Part shown: one piece after another, positions 36,088 to 45,532 of the stretch | How the letters are laid out: every line of letters begins with the position of its first letter | How positions within the stretch are numbered: position 1 is the first letter of the stretch | Translations under genes and position numbers: made by a program | Notes under the pieces: model-generated | What the model was told of the DNA's origin: nothing | What the model saw: only the letters and a program-made list of their open reading frames with translations | The model's database searches: none | Assembly: GCF_000719865.1 (NCBI RefSeq) | Contig: NZ_JOID01000020.1 | Location: forward strand, 1 to 64,000 | DNA from: Streptomyces albus subsp. albus | GTDB lineage: Bacteria; Actinomycetota; Actinomycetes; Streptomycetales; Streptomycetaceae | DNA length: 64,000 bases | Direction: 5' to 3'

Positions 36088-36420
36088 CCCGCGCCACGGG
36101 CCGGCCGGCCGGCCCCGCCGTGAGCCCCTGAGTCCACGCGCCCGCACGGCGGAAAGCGGGCCGGGTACAGCCCCCGGCGGCGGGGGACGCCCCGGAACGC
36201 GCGGTGAACCGGCGGGAAATCCGCGGGATTTTGCGCTGCCGGGCCCCTGGCCGTACCCCGGTGGGCTGGCGCTAGGGTTCTGCTACCGGGATTCCGATGA
36301 CGCCGGCCGCCGCGGGCGGTGGCGGCGGCGTCCGCGCGGGCCGGCCGGCGCGGCCGTGCCGGGGTCCGGGAGACAGGCCCCGCGGCGCCGGGCGGCGCGG
36401 ACGAGACGTGGTTGGACGGC
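36088..36420. other. Noncoding region upstream of the first SseB gene
   Basis: About 330 bp without a convincing gene. GCTAGGGTTC at 36271-36280 contains TAGGGT, a plausible -10 box for the SseB gene, without a good -35. If a GTG at 36319 were the true start of that gene, this gap would shrink by about 100 bp. Confidence 0.45.
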
Positions 36421-37242
36421 ATGAGCATCGACGGCATGAGCATCCCGGAGCAGCACGAGCGGACCCCGGCCCCGGCGGGGACGCCCGGCGGGTCCGGCGG
36501 CGAGCCCGGCGGGTTCCCCCGCAACGAACTGGAAGAGGTGCTCGCCGCGTCCCTTGGGGTTCCCGGGGCGGGCGCCCGGCTGATCGAGGTGCTCGGCCGC
36601 AGCCGGGTCTGGGTGCCGCTGCCGAACGGCGGCGGGCCCTCCAGCCCGCATCTGGACCTGCCGACCCTGGACGTGGCCGGGATCGCCTGCGTCCCCGTCT
36701 ACAGCTCGGAGGAGGAGTTCCTCCGGGGCACCGGCCCGCACATGCCCTGCACCGTCGCGCCCGCGCGGGAGTTCGCCCGCGGGCTGCCGCCGCAGCTGGG
36801 CATCGCCGTCAACCCGGGCGGCACCTCCGTCGGCGTGCCGCTGCCCCCGCCCGCCGTGGCCGAGCTGTGCCGTACCGGCCGCGCCGAGAGCGGGCCCGGC
36901 GTCCCGTCCGGCGGGCGGGTGCGGCTCTTCGAGCCGGACTGGCAGGACGAACCGGTCGACTTCCTGGCCGCCGCCGCCGGGGAGTTCACCACAACGGGGG
37001 TCGTGCTCACCGCGCGCCGCACCCTTGCGAGTGTCGAGGGCGACCCGCCGGCGCTCTTCGTCGGCGTCGAGCTCTCCCGCTGCGAGCCCGAGGACCGGGT
37101 CCGGGTGCACGACGCGCTCGGCCGGGCGCTCGGCGCGGTGCCGGTGCCCTGGCCCGTGCAGATGGTGCTGCTGGACATCGCGCACGACCCGGTCGCCGAC
37201 TGGATGCGCGCGCGGATCCGTCCCTTCCACACCGCCGGGTGA
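36421..37242 (+). CDS. SseB-family protein, first copy
   Basis: About 273 residues from the ATG at 36421; starts at 36319 or 36436 are possible because no ribosome site is decisive. The product carries the SseB N-terminal domain (NELEEVLAASLGVPGAGARLIEVLGRSRVWVPLP, VYSSEEEFLRGTGP) and C-terminal domain (LFVGVELSR, VLLDIAHDPVADWMRARIRPFH). SseB was named for an enhanced serine-sensitivity phenotype in E. coli; its biochemical role is unknown. The position next to glycine/serine genes is suggestive only. A second SseB-type gene follows. Confidence 0.8.
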   Translation: MSIDGMSIPEQHERTPAPAGTPGGSGGEPGGFPRNELEEVLAASLGVPGAGARLIEVLGRSRVWVPLPNGGGPSSPHLDLPTLDVAGIACVPVYSSEEEFLRGTGPHMPCTVAPAREFARGLPPQLGIAVNPGGTSVGVPLPPPAVAELCRTGRAESGPGVPSGGRVRLFEPDWQDEPVDFLAAAAGEFTTTGVVLTARRTLASVEGDPPALFVGVELSRCEPEDRVRVHDALGRALGAVPVPWPVQMVLLDIAHDPVADWMRARIRPFHTAG

Positions 37243-37420
37243 CACGGCACCGAACACAGGCGCGGCGGAGGCCGGGAACGGCCGGTGTGCGACACCCGGA
37301 CGGCGGACAGGGCGGCGGGCGCCGCCGCATCCGGTCCGTAAGCTGGTTGGATGACCCGGCGGGGCGCGAAGGACGCGCACCGCGGCGGTGCCGAGAGGCA
37401 AGACGAAGGGGCGGGACCAG

Positions 37421-38242
37421 GTGAGCGCGGGCGGGGACAGGGAGCAGATCGAGCAGCTGCTGCCACAGGTGACGCCCGGCCGGTACGACGTCTACGAGGC
37501 GCTGCTGCGGGCCCTCGCCGACGGCCAGGTGTGGATGCTGCTGTGGCACGGCCATCCGGGCGCCCCCGACGCCCAGTACGGGAACATGGAGGTCGACGGC
37601 TACGGCTACGCCCCCTGTGTGACGTCCGCCCAGGAGCTGGCCGCCAGCGGCTGGAACCGGGCCCACGAGGTCGTCGGCGGGCGGGAGATCGCCGCCTCCC
37701 TCTACCCGGACCGCTGGGGCCTGTGGCTCAACCCGCACGCGCCCGGCGGCGGTGTCGGCATCCCCTGGGCCGACCTGCGGCGGGTCGCCTCCGGTCTGGA
37801 CCGGCTGCCGGCCGGGCCGCTGCGGATCGTCGAACCGGCCGTGGAGATCCCGCAGTTCTACGCCCTGCTGACGCAGAACGCCCATCACACGCCCGCCGTG
37901 CGCGCGCTGCGCCGGGCCTGGGTGCAGCCCTCGGTCGGCGTGCCGTATCTGGCCATCGGCCTGGAGCTGTACGACAACGGGCCGCAGGCCGTGGAGTCCG
38001 CGCGCCGGATGATGGGCCAGTCCATCGGCGCGGTGCCCGACGGGCTGCCGGTGTCGACCGTCGCCCTGTCCGACGAGTACGACCCCGTGGCGCTGTGGAT
38101 GCGCGCCAACTCCCGGCCCTTCTTCGACCGCGAGGGCTACGCCGCCGGCCCCGGAGCCGGGGCGGTCCCCGGCGCCGGCCCCGCGCCCGGCTACGGCTAT
38201 CCGCCGCCGCACGGCATGCTGCCGGGCGCCGCGCCGCGCTGA
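37421..38242 (+). CDS. SseB-family protein, second copy
   Basis: 273 residues from the GTG at 37421 (GGGGCGGG upstream); an in-frame GTG 11 codons earlier is possible. It has an SseB-like N-terminal domain (QIEQLLPQVTPGRYDVYEALLRALADGQVWMLLWHG) and the same C-terminal block as its neighbour (YLAIGLELYDNGPQAVESARRMM, VALSDEYDPVALWMRANSRPFF). A Gly/Ala/Pro-rich tail of about 35 residues follows. The two neighbours are divergent paralogues, probably co-functioning; the biochemical role is unknown. Confidence 0.8.
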   Translation: MSAGGDREQIEQLLPQVTPGRYDVYEALLRALADGQVWMLLWHGHPGAPDAQYGNMEVDGYGYAPCVTSAQELAASGWNRAHEVVGGREIAASLYPDRWGLWLNPHAPGGGVGIPWADLRRVASGLDRLPAGPLRIVEPAVEIPQFYALLTQNAHHTPAVRALRRAWVQPSVGVPYLAIGLELYDNGPQAVESARRMMGQSIGAVPDGLPVSTVALSDEYDPVALWMRANSRPFFDREGYAAGPGAGAVPGAGPAPGYGYPPPHGMLPGAAPR

Positions 38243-38336
38243 CATCGTCTCAACGCCCCCGCGCGGCAAGCCGGATGTCCGTGCGAGCGCACTCCAGTGC
38301 AGTCGGGGCGCACCGCGTCAACCGGCACTGATCTGG

Positions 38337-38423
38337 GCATATCCGGTATATGCGCTGTCCGGGTCTCAGGTATGTATCACCGCTATGCGGACTGTTCACC
38401 CCGGGGATGGTCGTCTGTAGTGT
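38337..38423 (+). promoter_or_regulatory. Promoter region of the peptide transporter operon
   Basis: TTCACC (38395-38400) and TAGTGT (38418-38423) have a 17-bp spacer and lie about 50 bp before the ATG. An inverted repeat GCATAT-N5-ATATGC sits upstream at 38337-38353, in unusually AT-rich DNA, and is a candidate regulator site. Confidence 0.55.
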
Positions 38424-38469
38424 TCGGGCGGTCAGCGCCTCTCAATACCGTTCATCCCTGGGGTGGAGC

Positions 38470-40137
38470 ATGCGAATAGGAAAATCCAGAGCCGCTCGGG
38501 CGGTTGTGGTCACCTTGGCGATGGGGCTGGCCGTGACCAGCTGCGCCAGTGACCGGGACAACGGCGGCAAGGGAGAGGCGGGTGACACCTTCATCTTCGG
38601 TGCCGCTGGCGACCCCAGCTCCCTGGACCCCGCCCTGGCCAGTGACGGCGAGACGTTCCGCGTCACCCGCCAGGCCTTCGAGGCCCTCATCGAGCACGAG
38701 CCGGGCGGCAGCAAGCTCGTCGGCGGCCTCGCCAAGTCGTGGGAGGGCAGCGAGGACGGCACCGAGTGGACCTTCAAGCTCCGTGAGGGTGTGAAGTTCC
38801 ACGACGGCGAGAAGCTGACCGCCGAGGCCGTCTGCAAGAACTACGACCACTGGTTCAACTGGTCCGGCACGTACCAGAACAGCGCGGTCTCCTACTACTG
38901 GCAGACCATCATGGGCGGCTTCAAGAAGAACGAGGACAAGGAGACGCCCGAGGCGAACTACGTCTCCTGCACCGCCGAGGACGAGCTGACCCCGGTCATC
39001 AAGGTCAAGGAGGCCACGGCCAACCTCCCCGGCGGCTTCTCCCTCCAGGCGCTCGCCATCCACTCCCCGAAGGCGATCGACGCCTACGAGAAGGAGGAGG
39101 CGAAGGGCGAGGGTGACGCGATCACCTACCCCAAGTACAGCCAGGAGGCCGGCACGGTCGCCGGTACCGGCCCGTTCGAGATCTCGAAGTGGAACAAGGG
39201 CAACAAGGAGATCACCCTTGAGCGCTTCGACGACTACTGGGGCAAGAAAGCCGGTGTCGAGAAGCTGGTGTTCCGCACCCTCGACACCGAGGAGGGCCGC
39301 CGCCAGGCGCTGCAGGCCGGTGACATCCACGGCTACGACCTGGTCGCCCCCGCCGATGTGAAGACGCTGGAGAAGGACGGCTTCCAGGTCCCGACCCGCG
39401 ACGTCTTCAACATCTTCTACCTGGGCTTCAACCAGGAGAACAACAAGCTCCTGAAGAAGAAGGAAGTCCGCGAGGCGATCGCGCACGCGATCGACCGGGA
39501 CAACATCGTCGAGACGCAGCTCCCCGAGGGCGGCGTCAAGGCCAGCCAGTTCATGCCCGACACGGTCGCCGGCTACTCGGGCGACGTGAAGGTCTACGAG
39601 CAGGACGTCAAGAAGTCGAAGAAGCTTCTCGCCGACGCCGGTGCGAAGAACCCGACCCTGGACTTCTGCTACCCGACCGAGGTCACCCGCCCGTACATGC
39701 CGGCCCCGACCGACATGTTCGAGCTGATGAAGACGGACCTGGAGAACGCCGGCATCAAGGTCAAGCCGCGCGCCATGAAGTGGAACCCGGACTACCTGGA
39801 CTCCACCCAGAACGGCAAGTGCAGCCTGTACCTCATGGGCTGGACCGGTGACTTCAACGACGGCTACAACTTCATCGGCACCTGGTTCGGCGGCTACGAC
39901 AAGCAGTGGGGTTTCAAGAACGACAAGGTCTTCGACGCCATGAAGGCCGCCTCCTCCGAGCCCGACGCCGAGAAGCGCACCGAGCTGTACAAGAAGGCCA
40001 ATGAGGTCATCATGGACTTCCTGCCCGGTCTGCCGATCTCCTCGTCCCCGCCGTCCATCGCCTTCGCGAAGGACGTCAACCCGCCGAAGGTCTCCCCGCT
40101 GACGCAGGAGAACTTCGCCGAGGTCTCCTTCAAGTAA
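38470..40137 (+). CDS. Peptide ABC transporter substrate-binding lipoprotein
   Basis: 555 residues, family SBP_bac_5 (DppA/OppA type). The ATG follows GGGTGGAG. A lipoprotein signal ends LAVTSC (Cys about 23). Family blocks are visible: FGAAGDPSSLDPALASDGETFRVTRQAFEAL, WTFKLREGVKFHDGEKLTAEAV, AGTGPFEISKWNKGNKEI and REAIAHAIDRDNIV. It captures oligopeptides (or another ligand) outside the membrane and hands them to the permeases encoded directly downstream. In Streptomyces such systems include the developmental BldK importer; this one is related in type, not demonstrably BldK. Confidence 0.95.
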   Translation: MRIGKSRAARAVVVTLAMGLAVTSCASDRDNGGKGEAGDTFIFGAAGDPSSLDPALASDGETFRVTRQAFEALIEHEPGGSKLVGGLAKSWEGSEDGTEWTFKLREGVKFHDGEKLTAEAVCKNYDHWFNWSGTYQNSAVSYYWQTIMGGFKKNEDKETPEANYVSCTAEDELTPVIKVKEATANLPGGFSLQALAIHSPKAIDAYEKEEAKGEGDAITYPKYSQEAGTVAGTGPFEISKWNKGNKEITLERFDDYWGKKAGVEKLVFRTLDTEEGRRQALQAGDIHGYDLVAPADVKTLEKDGFQVPTRDVFNIFYLGFNQENNKLLKKKEVREAIAHAIDRDNIVETQLPEGGVKASQFMPDTVAGYSGDVKVYEQDVKKSKKLLADAGAKNPTLDFCYPTEVTRPYMPAPTDMFELMKTDLENAGIKVKPRAMKWNPDYLDSTQNGKCSLYLMGWTGDFNDGYNFIGTWFGGYDKQWGFKNDKVFDAMKAASSEPDAEKRTELYKKANEVIMDFLPGLPISSSPPSIAFAKDVNPPKVSPLTQENFAEVSFK

Positions 40138-40229
40138 CACAACCGAGCAGTCCAGGTCCGCCCGGCCACGGCACACAGGTGGCCGGGCGGACGTGGTTGC
40201 CGCCACTGACCAGAAAGGGGTAGCGCGGG

Positions 40230-41234
40230 GTGTTGCGTCTCGTAGTACGCAGACTGCTGCAGCTCATACCCACACTGCTTGGCCTGTCCGTCCTTCTCTT
40301 CCTCTGGCTGAACAAGCTCCCCGGAGGACCGGCGGCGGCCCTGCTCGGGGAACGGGCCACCGAAGCGGACAAGGCCCGGATCGAGCGCGCCCTCGGGCTC
40401 GACCAGCCGGTGTGGGTGCAGTACGGCCGCTTCCTCAAGCGGCTGGGCGAGCTGGACCTGGGCACCTCCACCCAGACCGGCCAGCCCGTGTGGGACGAGT
40501 TCGCCCGGCGGTTCCCCGCCACGGTGGAACTCGGCATCTTCGCGATGCTCATCGCCGTCGCGGTCGGCATCCCGCTCGGCTACTTCGCGGCCAAGCGCCG
40601 CGGCAGCTGGCTCGACGTGTCCGCCGTGTCCGGCTCGCTCCTCGGGATCTGCATCCCGGTCTTCTTCCTGGCCTTCATCCTGCGGGCCGTCTTCGCCGTC
40701 AACCTCGGCTGGTTCCCCAGCTACGGCCGGCAGTCCACCGGGCTGAACGCCACCGAGGTGACCGGCTTCTACGTCCTGGACGGCATCCTCACCGGTGAGT
40801 TCGACGCCTCCTGGGACGCCCTCATGCATCTGGTGCTGCCCGCGCTGGCCCTCGCGTCCATCCCGCTGGCCATCATCGTCCGGATGACCCGGGCCAGCGT
40901 GCTGGAGGTGCTCGGCGAGGACTACGTCCGCACCGCCGAGTCCAAGGGCCTCCAGCAGCACGTGGTGCGCGGCCGGCACGTGCTGCGCAACGCGCTGCTG
41001 CCGGTGGTCACCGCCGTCGGCCTGCTGACCGGCAGCCTGCTGTCGGGCGCGGTGCTCACCGAGTCCGTCTTCGCCTTCGGCGGCATCGGCTCCTTCCTGC
41101 GGACCGCCATCGACGGCCGCGACTATCCGGTGCTCGTCGGCTTCATCCTCTTCATCGCGCTGACCTACGTGATCCTCAATCTCCTGGTCGACCTGGCCTA
41201 CAACCTCATTGACCCGAGAGTGCGGGTGCACTGA
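40230..41234 (+). CDS. Peptide ABC transporter permease, DppB/OppB type
   Basis: 334 residues, six membrane helices. It begins LRLVVRRLLQLIPTLLGLSVLLFLWL, the DppB N-terminal helix, and contains the EAA loop ASVLEVLGEDYVRTAESKGLQQHVVRGRHVLRNALLPVVT where the ATPase docks. The GTG start lies after AAAGGGG, somewhat far; the TTG next to it is an alternative. It forms the channel together with the next gene, which overlaps by one base. Confidence 0.95.
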   Translation: MLRLVVRRLLQLIPTLLGLSVLLFLWLNKLPGGPAAALLGERATEADKARIERALGLDQPVWVQYGRFLKRLGELDLGTSTQTGQPVWDEFARRFPATVELGIFAMLIAVAVGIPLGYFAAKRRGSWLDVSAVSGSLLGICIPVFFLAFILRAVFAVNLGWFPSYGRQSTGLNATEVTGFYVLDGILTGEFDASWDALMHLVLPALALASIPLAIIVRMTRASVLEVLGEDYVRTAESKGLQQHVVRGRHVLRNALLPVVTAVGLLTGSLLSGAVLTESVFAFGGIGSFLRTAIDGRDYPVLVGFILFIALTYVILNLLVDLAYNLIDPRVRVH

Positions 41235-42187
41235 TGAGCACCAAGACCGACAAGATCGACCGGCTCGCGGAGCTCACCGCACAGACCGAGACCGCCACCG
41301 GCCACAGCCTCTGGTACGAGGCCTTCCGCCGGCTGCGCTCCAGCAAGATGGCGATCATCGGGGCGGGCATCATCGCCCTCTTCGTCCTGATCGCGCTCAT
41401 CGGCCCCTGGATCGCCCCGTACTCGCCGACCGCCCAGCTCTGGCGCGGCGAGGTCGTCCCCGCCCGCTCCGTCTTCGTCGGGCCGCGCGCCGAGAACTGG
41501 TTCGGGCTGGACCACCTCGCCCGGGACGAGTTCTCCCGGATGCTCGTCGGCGCCCGGCAGACGCTGCTCGTCGGCGTGGTGGCCACCCTCCTCGGCTTCA
41601 CCGTCGGCTGCCTGATCGGCATCGCCTCCGGAGCCGCCGCCACGCTCGGCGGGCGCGCCGGGCGGCGGATCGACTCCGTCATCATGCGCTTCATCGACAT
41701 GCTGCTGGCGCTGCCCTCGCTGCTGCTGGCGGTGTCCGTCGCGGCCGTCCTCGGGCAGAGCCTCACCACCGTGATGATCGCGGTCGGTGTGGTGCAGATC
41801 CCCATCTTCGCCCGGCTGCTGCGCGGTTCGATGCTCGCCCAGGGCGGCTCCGACTACGTCCTCGCCTCCCGGGCGCTGGGGGTGCGCAAGCGCCGGATCG
41901 TGCTCGGCCACATCGTGCCCAACTCGCTGAGCCCGGTGATCGTGCAGGCCACGCTGAGCCTGGCCACCGCCATCATCGAGGCCGCCGCCCTGTCCTACCT
42001 CGGCCTCGGCAACCCGGACGCGGCCGTTCCGGAGTGGGGCGTCATGCTCGCCCAGGCGCAGGGCTTCTTCGACTCGGCGCCGATGCTCGCGGTCTACCCC
42101 TCGGTGGGCATCATCATCACGGCCCTCGGCTTCACCCTCCTCGGCGAGGCCATGCGCGAGGCCCTCGACCCGAAACTGCGGAGCTGA
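41234..42187 (+). CDS. Peptide ABC transporter permease, DppC/OppC type
   Basis: 317 residues with an N-terminal OppC_N region (AFRRLRSSKMAIIGAGIIALFVLIALIGPWIAPY) and the periplasmic loop GLDHLARDEFSRMLVGARQTL. The EAA loop is SDYVLASRALGVRKRRIVLGHIVPNSLSPVIV. The ATG overlaps the upstream stop (TGATG). It pairs with the DppB-type subunit. Confidence 0.95.
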   Translation: MSTKTDKIDRLAELTAQTETATGHSLWYEAFRRLRSSKMAIIGAGIIALFVLIALIGPWIAPYSPTAQLWRGEVVPARSVFVGPRAENWFGLDHLARDEFSRMLVGARQTLLVGVVATLLGFTVGCLIGIASGAAATLGGRAGRRIDSVIMRFIDMLLALPSLLLAVSVAAVLGQSLTTVMIAVGVVQIPIFARLLRGSMLAQGGSDYVLASRALGVRKRRIVLGHIVPNSLSPVIVQATLSLATAIIEAAALSYLGLGNPDAAVPEWGVMLAQAQGFFDSAPMLAVYPSVGIIITALGFTLLGEAMREALDPKLRS

Positions 42188-42191
42188 TGAC

Positions 42192-43373
42192 ATGCCGTTG
42201 CTTTCCGTGGACGAACTGACCGTCACCTTCACCGCGCGCGGACGCCGCGATGTGCGGGCCGTGTCGGGTGTGTCCTTCTCCGTCGGCGAGGGCGAGGTCG
42301 TGGGCCTCGTCGGCGAGTCCGGCTGCGGCAAGAGCGTCACCTCGCTCGCCCTGATGGGGCTGCTGCCCGGGCGCGGGGTGAAGGTCGGCGGGCGGGCCGA
42401 GTTCGACGGCACCGACCTCTTCGGCCTGAGTGACGCGAAGATGCGCGAGATGCGCGGCTCGCAGCTCGCGATGATCTTCCAGGACCCGCTCTCCTCGCTG
42501 AACCCCGTGGTGCCCATCGGCATCCAGGTCACGGAGATCCTGACCCGGCACCGGGGCCTCAAGGGGCAGGCCGCGCGCAAGGAGGCCGCCTCCCTGCTGG
42601 ACCGGGTCGGCATCCCCGACCCGTACCGGCGGCTCAAGGAGTACCCGCACCAGCTCTCCGGCGGCATGCGGCAGCGGGCGCTCATCGCCATGGCCGTGGC
42701 CTGCGCGCCCCGGCTGCTGATCGCCGACGAGCCGACCACCGCGCTGGACGTCACCATCCAGGCGCAGATCCTCGAACTGCTCAAGGAACTCGTGGACCAG
42801 GAGGGCACCGCCCTGCTGATGATCACCCACGACCTCGGCGTGGTCGCCGGGCTCTGCGACCAGGTCAACGTCCTCTACGCGGGCAAGGTCGTGGAGTCGG
42901 CCGGGCGGCGCGAACTGTTCGCCGCCCCGACCCACCCGTACGCCAACGGGCTGCTGGGCTCCATACCCCGGCTCGACGCGCCGCGCGGTGAGCCGCTGAA
43001 CCCCATCCGGGGCTCCATCAACGACAACATCGCCTGGGCGGACGGCTGCGCCTTCGCGCCGCGCTGCGACCACTACACCCTGGAGTGCCTGCAGGGCACG
43101 CCGGAGCTGACGGAGCCGCGCACGCCGGGGCACCAGGTCCGGTGCGTCAACCCGGTGTTGGACGCGCACGGTTCGGGGGACGTCGCCGTGATCGAGGCCC
43201 CGCACATCCTTCCGGACGAGGCGGCGGACGGAACGGCGGACGGGGCCGCGGAGGAAGCGGCGGACGGAGCCGCCGACGCGGCTGCCGCCGCCGAGGACGA
43301 CCAGGACGCCACCGCCCAGGACACCACCGCCGCCGGGGCTGCCGCGACCGAGAAGACGGAGGCCACCTCATGA
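42192..43373 (+). CDS. Peptide ABC transporter ATPase, DppD/OppD type
   Basis: 393 residues. Walker A GESGCGKSVTSL (about 38-49), Q-loop MIFQDPLSSLNP, signature LSGGMRQRALIAMA, Walker B LLIADEPTTALD and H-loop MITHDLG. The C-terminal oligo_HPY region carries the Cys cluster of DppD/F (DGCAFAPRCDHYTLEC). The last 65 residues are an acidic, Ala/Asp/Glu-rich tail (EDDQDATAQDTTAAG) not usual for the family. The stop overlaps the start of the next ATPase (ATGA). Confidence 0.95.
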   Translation: MPLLSVDELTVTFTARGRRDVRAVSGVSFSVGEGEVVGLVGESGCGKSVTSLALMGLLPGRGVKVGGRAEFDGTDLFGLSDAKMREMRGSQLAMIFQDPLSSLNPVVPIGIQVTEILTRHRGLKGQAARKEAASLLDRVGIPDPYRRLKEYPHQLSGGMRQRALIAMAVACAPRLLIADEPTTALDVTIQAQILELLKELVDQEGTALLMITHDLGVVAGLCDQVNVLYAGKVVESAGRRELFAAPTHPYANGLLGSIPRLDAPRGEPLNPIRGSINDNIAWADGCAFAPRCDHYTLECLQGTPELTEPRTPGHQVRCVNPVLDAHGSGDVAVIEAPHILPDEAADGTADGAAEEAADGAADAAAAAEDDQDATAQDTTAAGAAATEKTEATS

Positions 43374-44509
43374 GCCTGCTGAAGCTGGACGGGGTGAAGG
43401 TCCACTTCCCCCTGAAGAAGGGGATCGTCTTCGACCGCACGGTCGGCCACGTCTACGCGGTCGACGGCGTCTCGCTCTCCGTCGAGGCCGGCCGGACCTA
43501 CGGCCTGGTGGGCGAGTCCGGCTGCGGCAAGACGACCCTGGGCCGGGCCATCCTGCGGCTGGTGGACATCACCGACGGCAGCGTCGTCCTCGACGGCACC
43601 GACCTCGCGCACCTCCCGGAGGAGGAGATGCGCAAGTTCCGCCGCCGGGTGCAGATGGTCTTCCAGGACCCGCTGGGCAGCCTCGACCCGCGGCAGAACA
43701 TCGAGTCGATCCTCTCCGAGGGCATGGCCGCGCACGGCATCGGTGCCGACCGCGAGGAGCGCCGCGCCCGCATCCAGGAGATCCTGGCCAAGGTCGGCCT
43801 GCCGGCCAACGCGCTCTCCCGCTACCCGCACGAGTTCTCCGGCGGCCAGCGGCAGCGCATCGGCATCGCGCGGGCGCTGGTGCTGGAACCGGACGTGATC
43901 ATCTGCGACGAGCCGGTGTCCGCGCTGGACGTCTCCATCCAGGCCCAGGTGATCAACCTCCTGGAGGAGCTGCAGGAGTCGATGGGACTGACCTATGTGG
44001 TCATCGCCCACGACCTGGCCGTGGTCCGGCACATCTCGGACGTCATCGGGGTGATGTACCTGGGCTCGCTCGTGGAGGAGGCGCCCAGCGACGGGCTGTA
44101 CGCCGAGCCGCTGCACCCGTACACCAAGGCCCTGATGTCGGCGGTGCCGATCCCCGACCCCGCGGTCGAGGACAGCCGCGAGCGCATCCTGCTCACCGGC
44201 GACCTCCCGTCGCCCGCGACCCCGCCCGCCGGCTGCCGGTTCCACACCCGGTGCCCGTGGAAGCAGGACACGCTCTGCGACACCGAGCGCCCGGAGCTGC
44301 GGGACCTGGGCGGCGGCCACAAGGTGGCCTGCCACTACGCCGCCGAGATCGCGGCCGGCACGGTCCGCATGAACAGCGCGGCCACCGTGCTCGAACCGGG
44401 ACTGGTGAAGGCCGAGGCGGCCGAGGAGTCCGGGAAGCCCGGGGAGCCGGGCAAGACGGAGAAGTCCGGGAAGCCCGGGGAGACCGAGAAGACCGCCGAG
44501 AGCGTCTGA
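43370..44509 (+). CDS. Peptide ABC transporter ATPase, DppF/OppF type
   Basis: 379 residues; GGAGG precedes the overlapping ATG. Walker A GESGCGKTTLGRAIL, Q-loop MVFQDPLGSLDPRQNI, signature FSGGQRQRIGIARAL, Walker B VIICDEPVSALD and H-loop VIAHDLAVV. The oligo_HPY region ends with Cys residues (CRFHTRCPWKQDTLC). The C-terminal tail has repeated short motifs (SGKPGE, GKTEKSGKPGETEKT). It completes the five-gene importer. Confidence 0.95.
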   Translation: MSLLKLDGVKVHFPLKKGIVFDRTVGHVYAVDGVSLSVEAGRTYGLVGESGCGKTTLGRAILRLVDITDGSVVLDGTDLAHLPEEEMRKFRRRVQMVFQDPLGSLDPRQNIESILSEGMAAHGIGADREERRARIQEILAKVGLPANALSRYPHEFSGGQRQRIGIARALVLEPDVIICDEPVSALDVSIQAQVINLLEELQESMGLTYVVIAHDLAVVRHISDVIGVMYLGSLVEEAPSDGLYAEPLHPYTKALMSAVPIPDPAVEDSRERILLTGDLPSPATPPAGCRFHTRCPWKQDTLCDTERPELRDLGGGHKVACHYAAEIAAGTVRMNSAATVLEPGLVKAEAAEESGKPGEPGKTEKSGKPGETEKTAESV

Positions 44510-44527
44510 GGCGGCGTCGGCGGACGT

Positions 44528-44569
44528 ACGCAGCACGCAGCACGCAGCACGCAGCACGCAGCACGCGGC
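44528..44569. repeat. Heptanucleotide tandem repeat
   Basis: ACGCAGC is repeated five times exactly (44528-44562) with a sixth copy altered to ACGCGGC. It lies 19 bp past the last transporter gene, in noncoding DNA about 90 bp upstream of the next gene. Slippage would vary its length. Confidence 0.9.
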
Positions 44570-44654
44570 GCGGACGGCCCGGAACACCCGGACCGTCCGC
44601 GCCGCCGCACGTCGCACGGGGGATGGCCGCGGCGGCACGGGGCACAATCGCCGG

Positions 44655-45314
44655 GTGCTCCTCGATCTGTTCACCCCCTCCGTGCTGCACGCGCTGGACA
44701 TCGCCGGGATCTTCGTCTTCGCGATCTCCGGCGCGCTGCTCGCCGTGCGCAAGAACTTCGACGTCTTCGGCATCGCGGTGCTCGCGACGGCCACGGCGAC
44801 GGGCGGCGGGCTGATCCGTGACCTGATCATCGGCGCCGTGCCGCCCGCGGCCTTCACCGATCTCGGCTATCTGGTCACGCCGCTGCTCGCGGCCGTGCTG
44901 GTGATCTTCCTCCATCCGCAGGTGGAGCGGATCAACCGTGCGGTGGCCGTCTTCGACGCGGCCGGGCTGGGGCTGTTCTGCGTGGTCGGCACCACCAAGG
45001 CGTACGAGTACGGGCTCGGGCTGCCCTTCGCGGCCGTGCTGGGCGTGGTCACGGCCGCGGGCGGCGGCGTCGTCCGGGACGTCCTGGCCAACGAGGTGCC
45101 CTCGCTGCTGCGCTGGGACCGGGAGATCTACGCCGTCCCGGCCATCGTCGGGGCGTCGCTGGCCGCGCTGCTCATCCACTTCGGGGCGCTCAACCCGGTC
45201 TCCAGCGCTCTCTCGGCGCTCGCCGCCTTCCTGCTGCGGCTCTGCGCGGTCCGCTACGGCTGGCGGGCGCCCCGGGCCTGGCACCGCAGGTCGTCGGCGG
45301 CCGAGGAGGCGTAG
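44655..45314 (+). CDS. TRIC-family cation channel (UPF0126)
   Basis: 219 residues, seven predicted helices in two repeats of three plus one. Both diagnostic glycine-rich motifs are present: ATATATGGGLIRDLIIG and GVVTAAGGGVVRDVLANEVP. Prokaryotic TRIC homologues conduct K+ or Na+ as homotrimers in the membrane. The GTG start follows CACAAT with six bases between and no ribosome site, suggesting a leaderless message. Monocistronic. Confidence 0.9.
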   Translation: MLLDLFTPSVLHALDIAGIFVFAISGALLAVRKNFDVFGIAVLATATATGGGLIRDLIIGAVPPAAFTDLGYLVTPLLAAVLVIFLHPQVERINRAVAVFDAAGLGLFCVVGTTKAYEYGLGLPFAAVLGVVTAAGGGVVRDVLANEVPSLLRWDREIYAVPAIVGASLAALLIHFGALNPVSSALSALAAFLLRLCAVRYGWRAPRAWHRRSSAAEEA

Positions 45315-45495
45315 GGCCCGGGGCCCGCCCGGCCCGTGCCCCTGGTGCCCAGTGCCTGGTACCGCACTTCGCGCACCGCACCGGGCACGCCCCCGCACGC
45401 CCGGCGCGCCGGACGCCCGGCCCCGGTCCGGCGTGCGGCCGAGCGGGCCCCGGTCGGCGTCCGCCGGCTCACCGCCGGCGTGGGCAACCAATGTC

Positions 45496-45525
45496 TACCG
45501 GCCAGTAACATTTTCGGTGTACCGT
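45496..45525 (+). promoter_or_regulatory. Leaderless promoter and TetR-like operator before the thioesterase gene
   Basis: TACCGT at 45520-45525 ends seven bases before the ATG, the position of a -10 box for a leaderless mRNA. TACCGGCCAGTA at 45496-45507 is palindromic at 10 of 12 positions and resembles the TACTGGNCAGTA-type operators of lipid-metabolism TetR regulators that I recall. Confidence 0.45.
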
Positions 45526-45532
45526 ACAGCCC

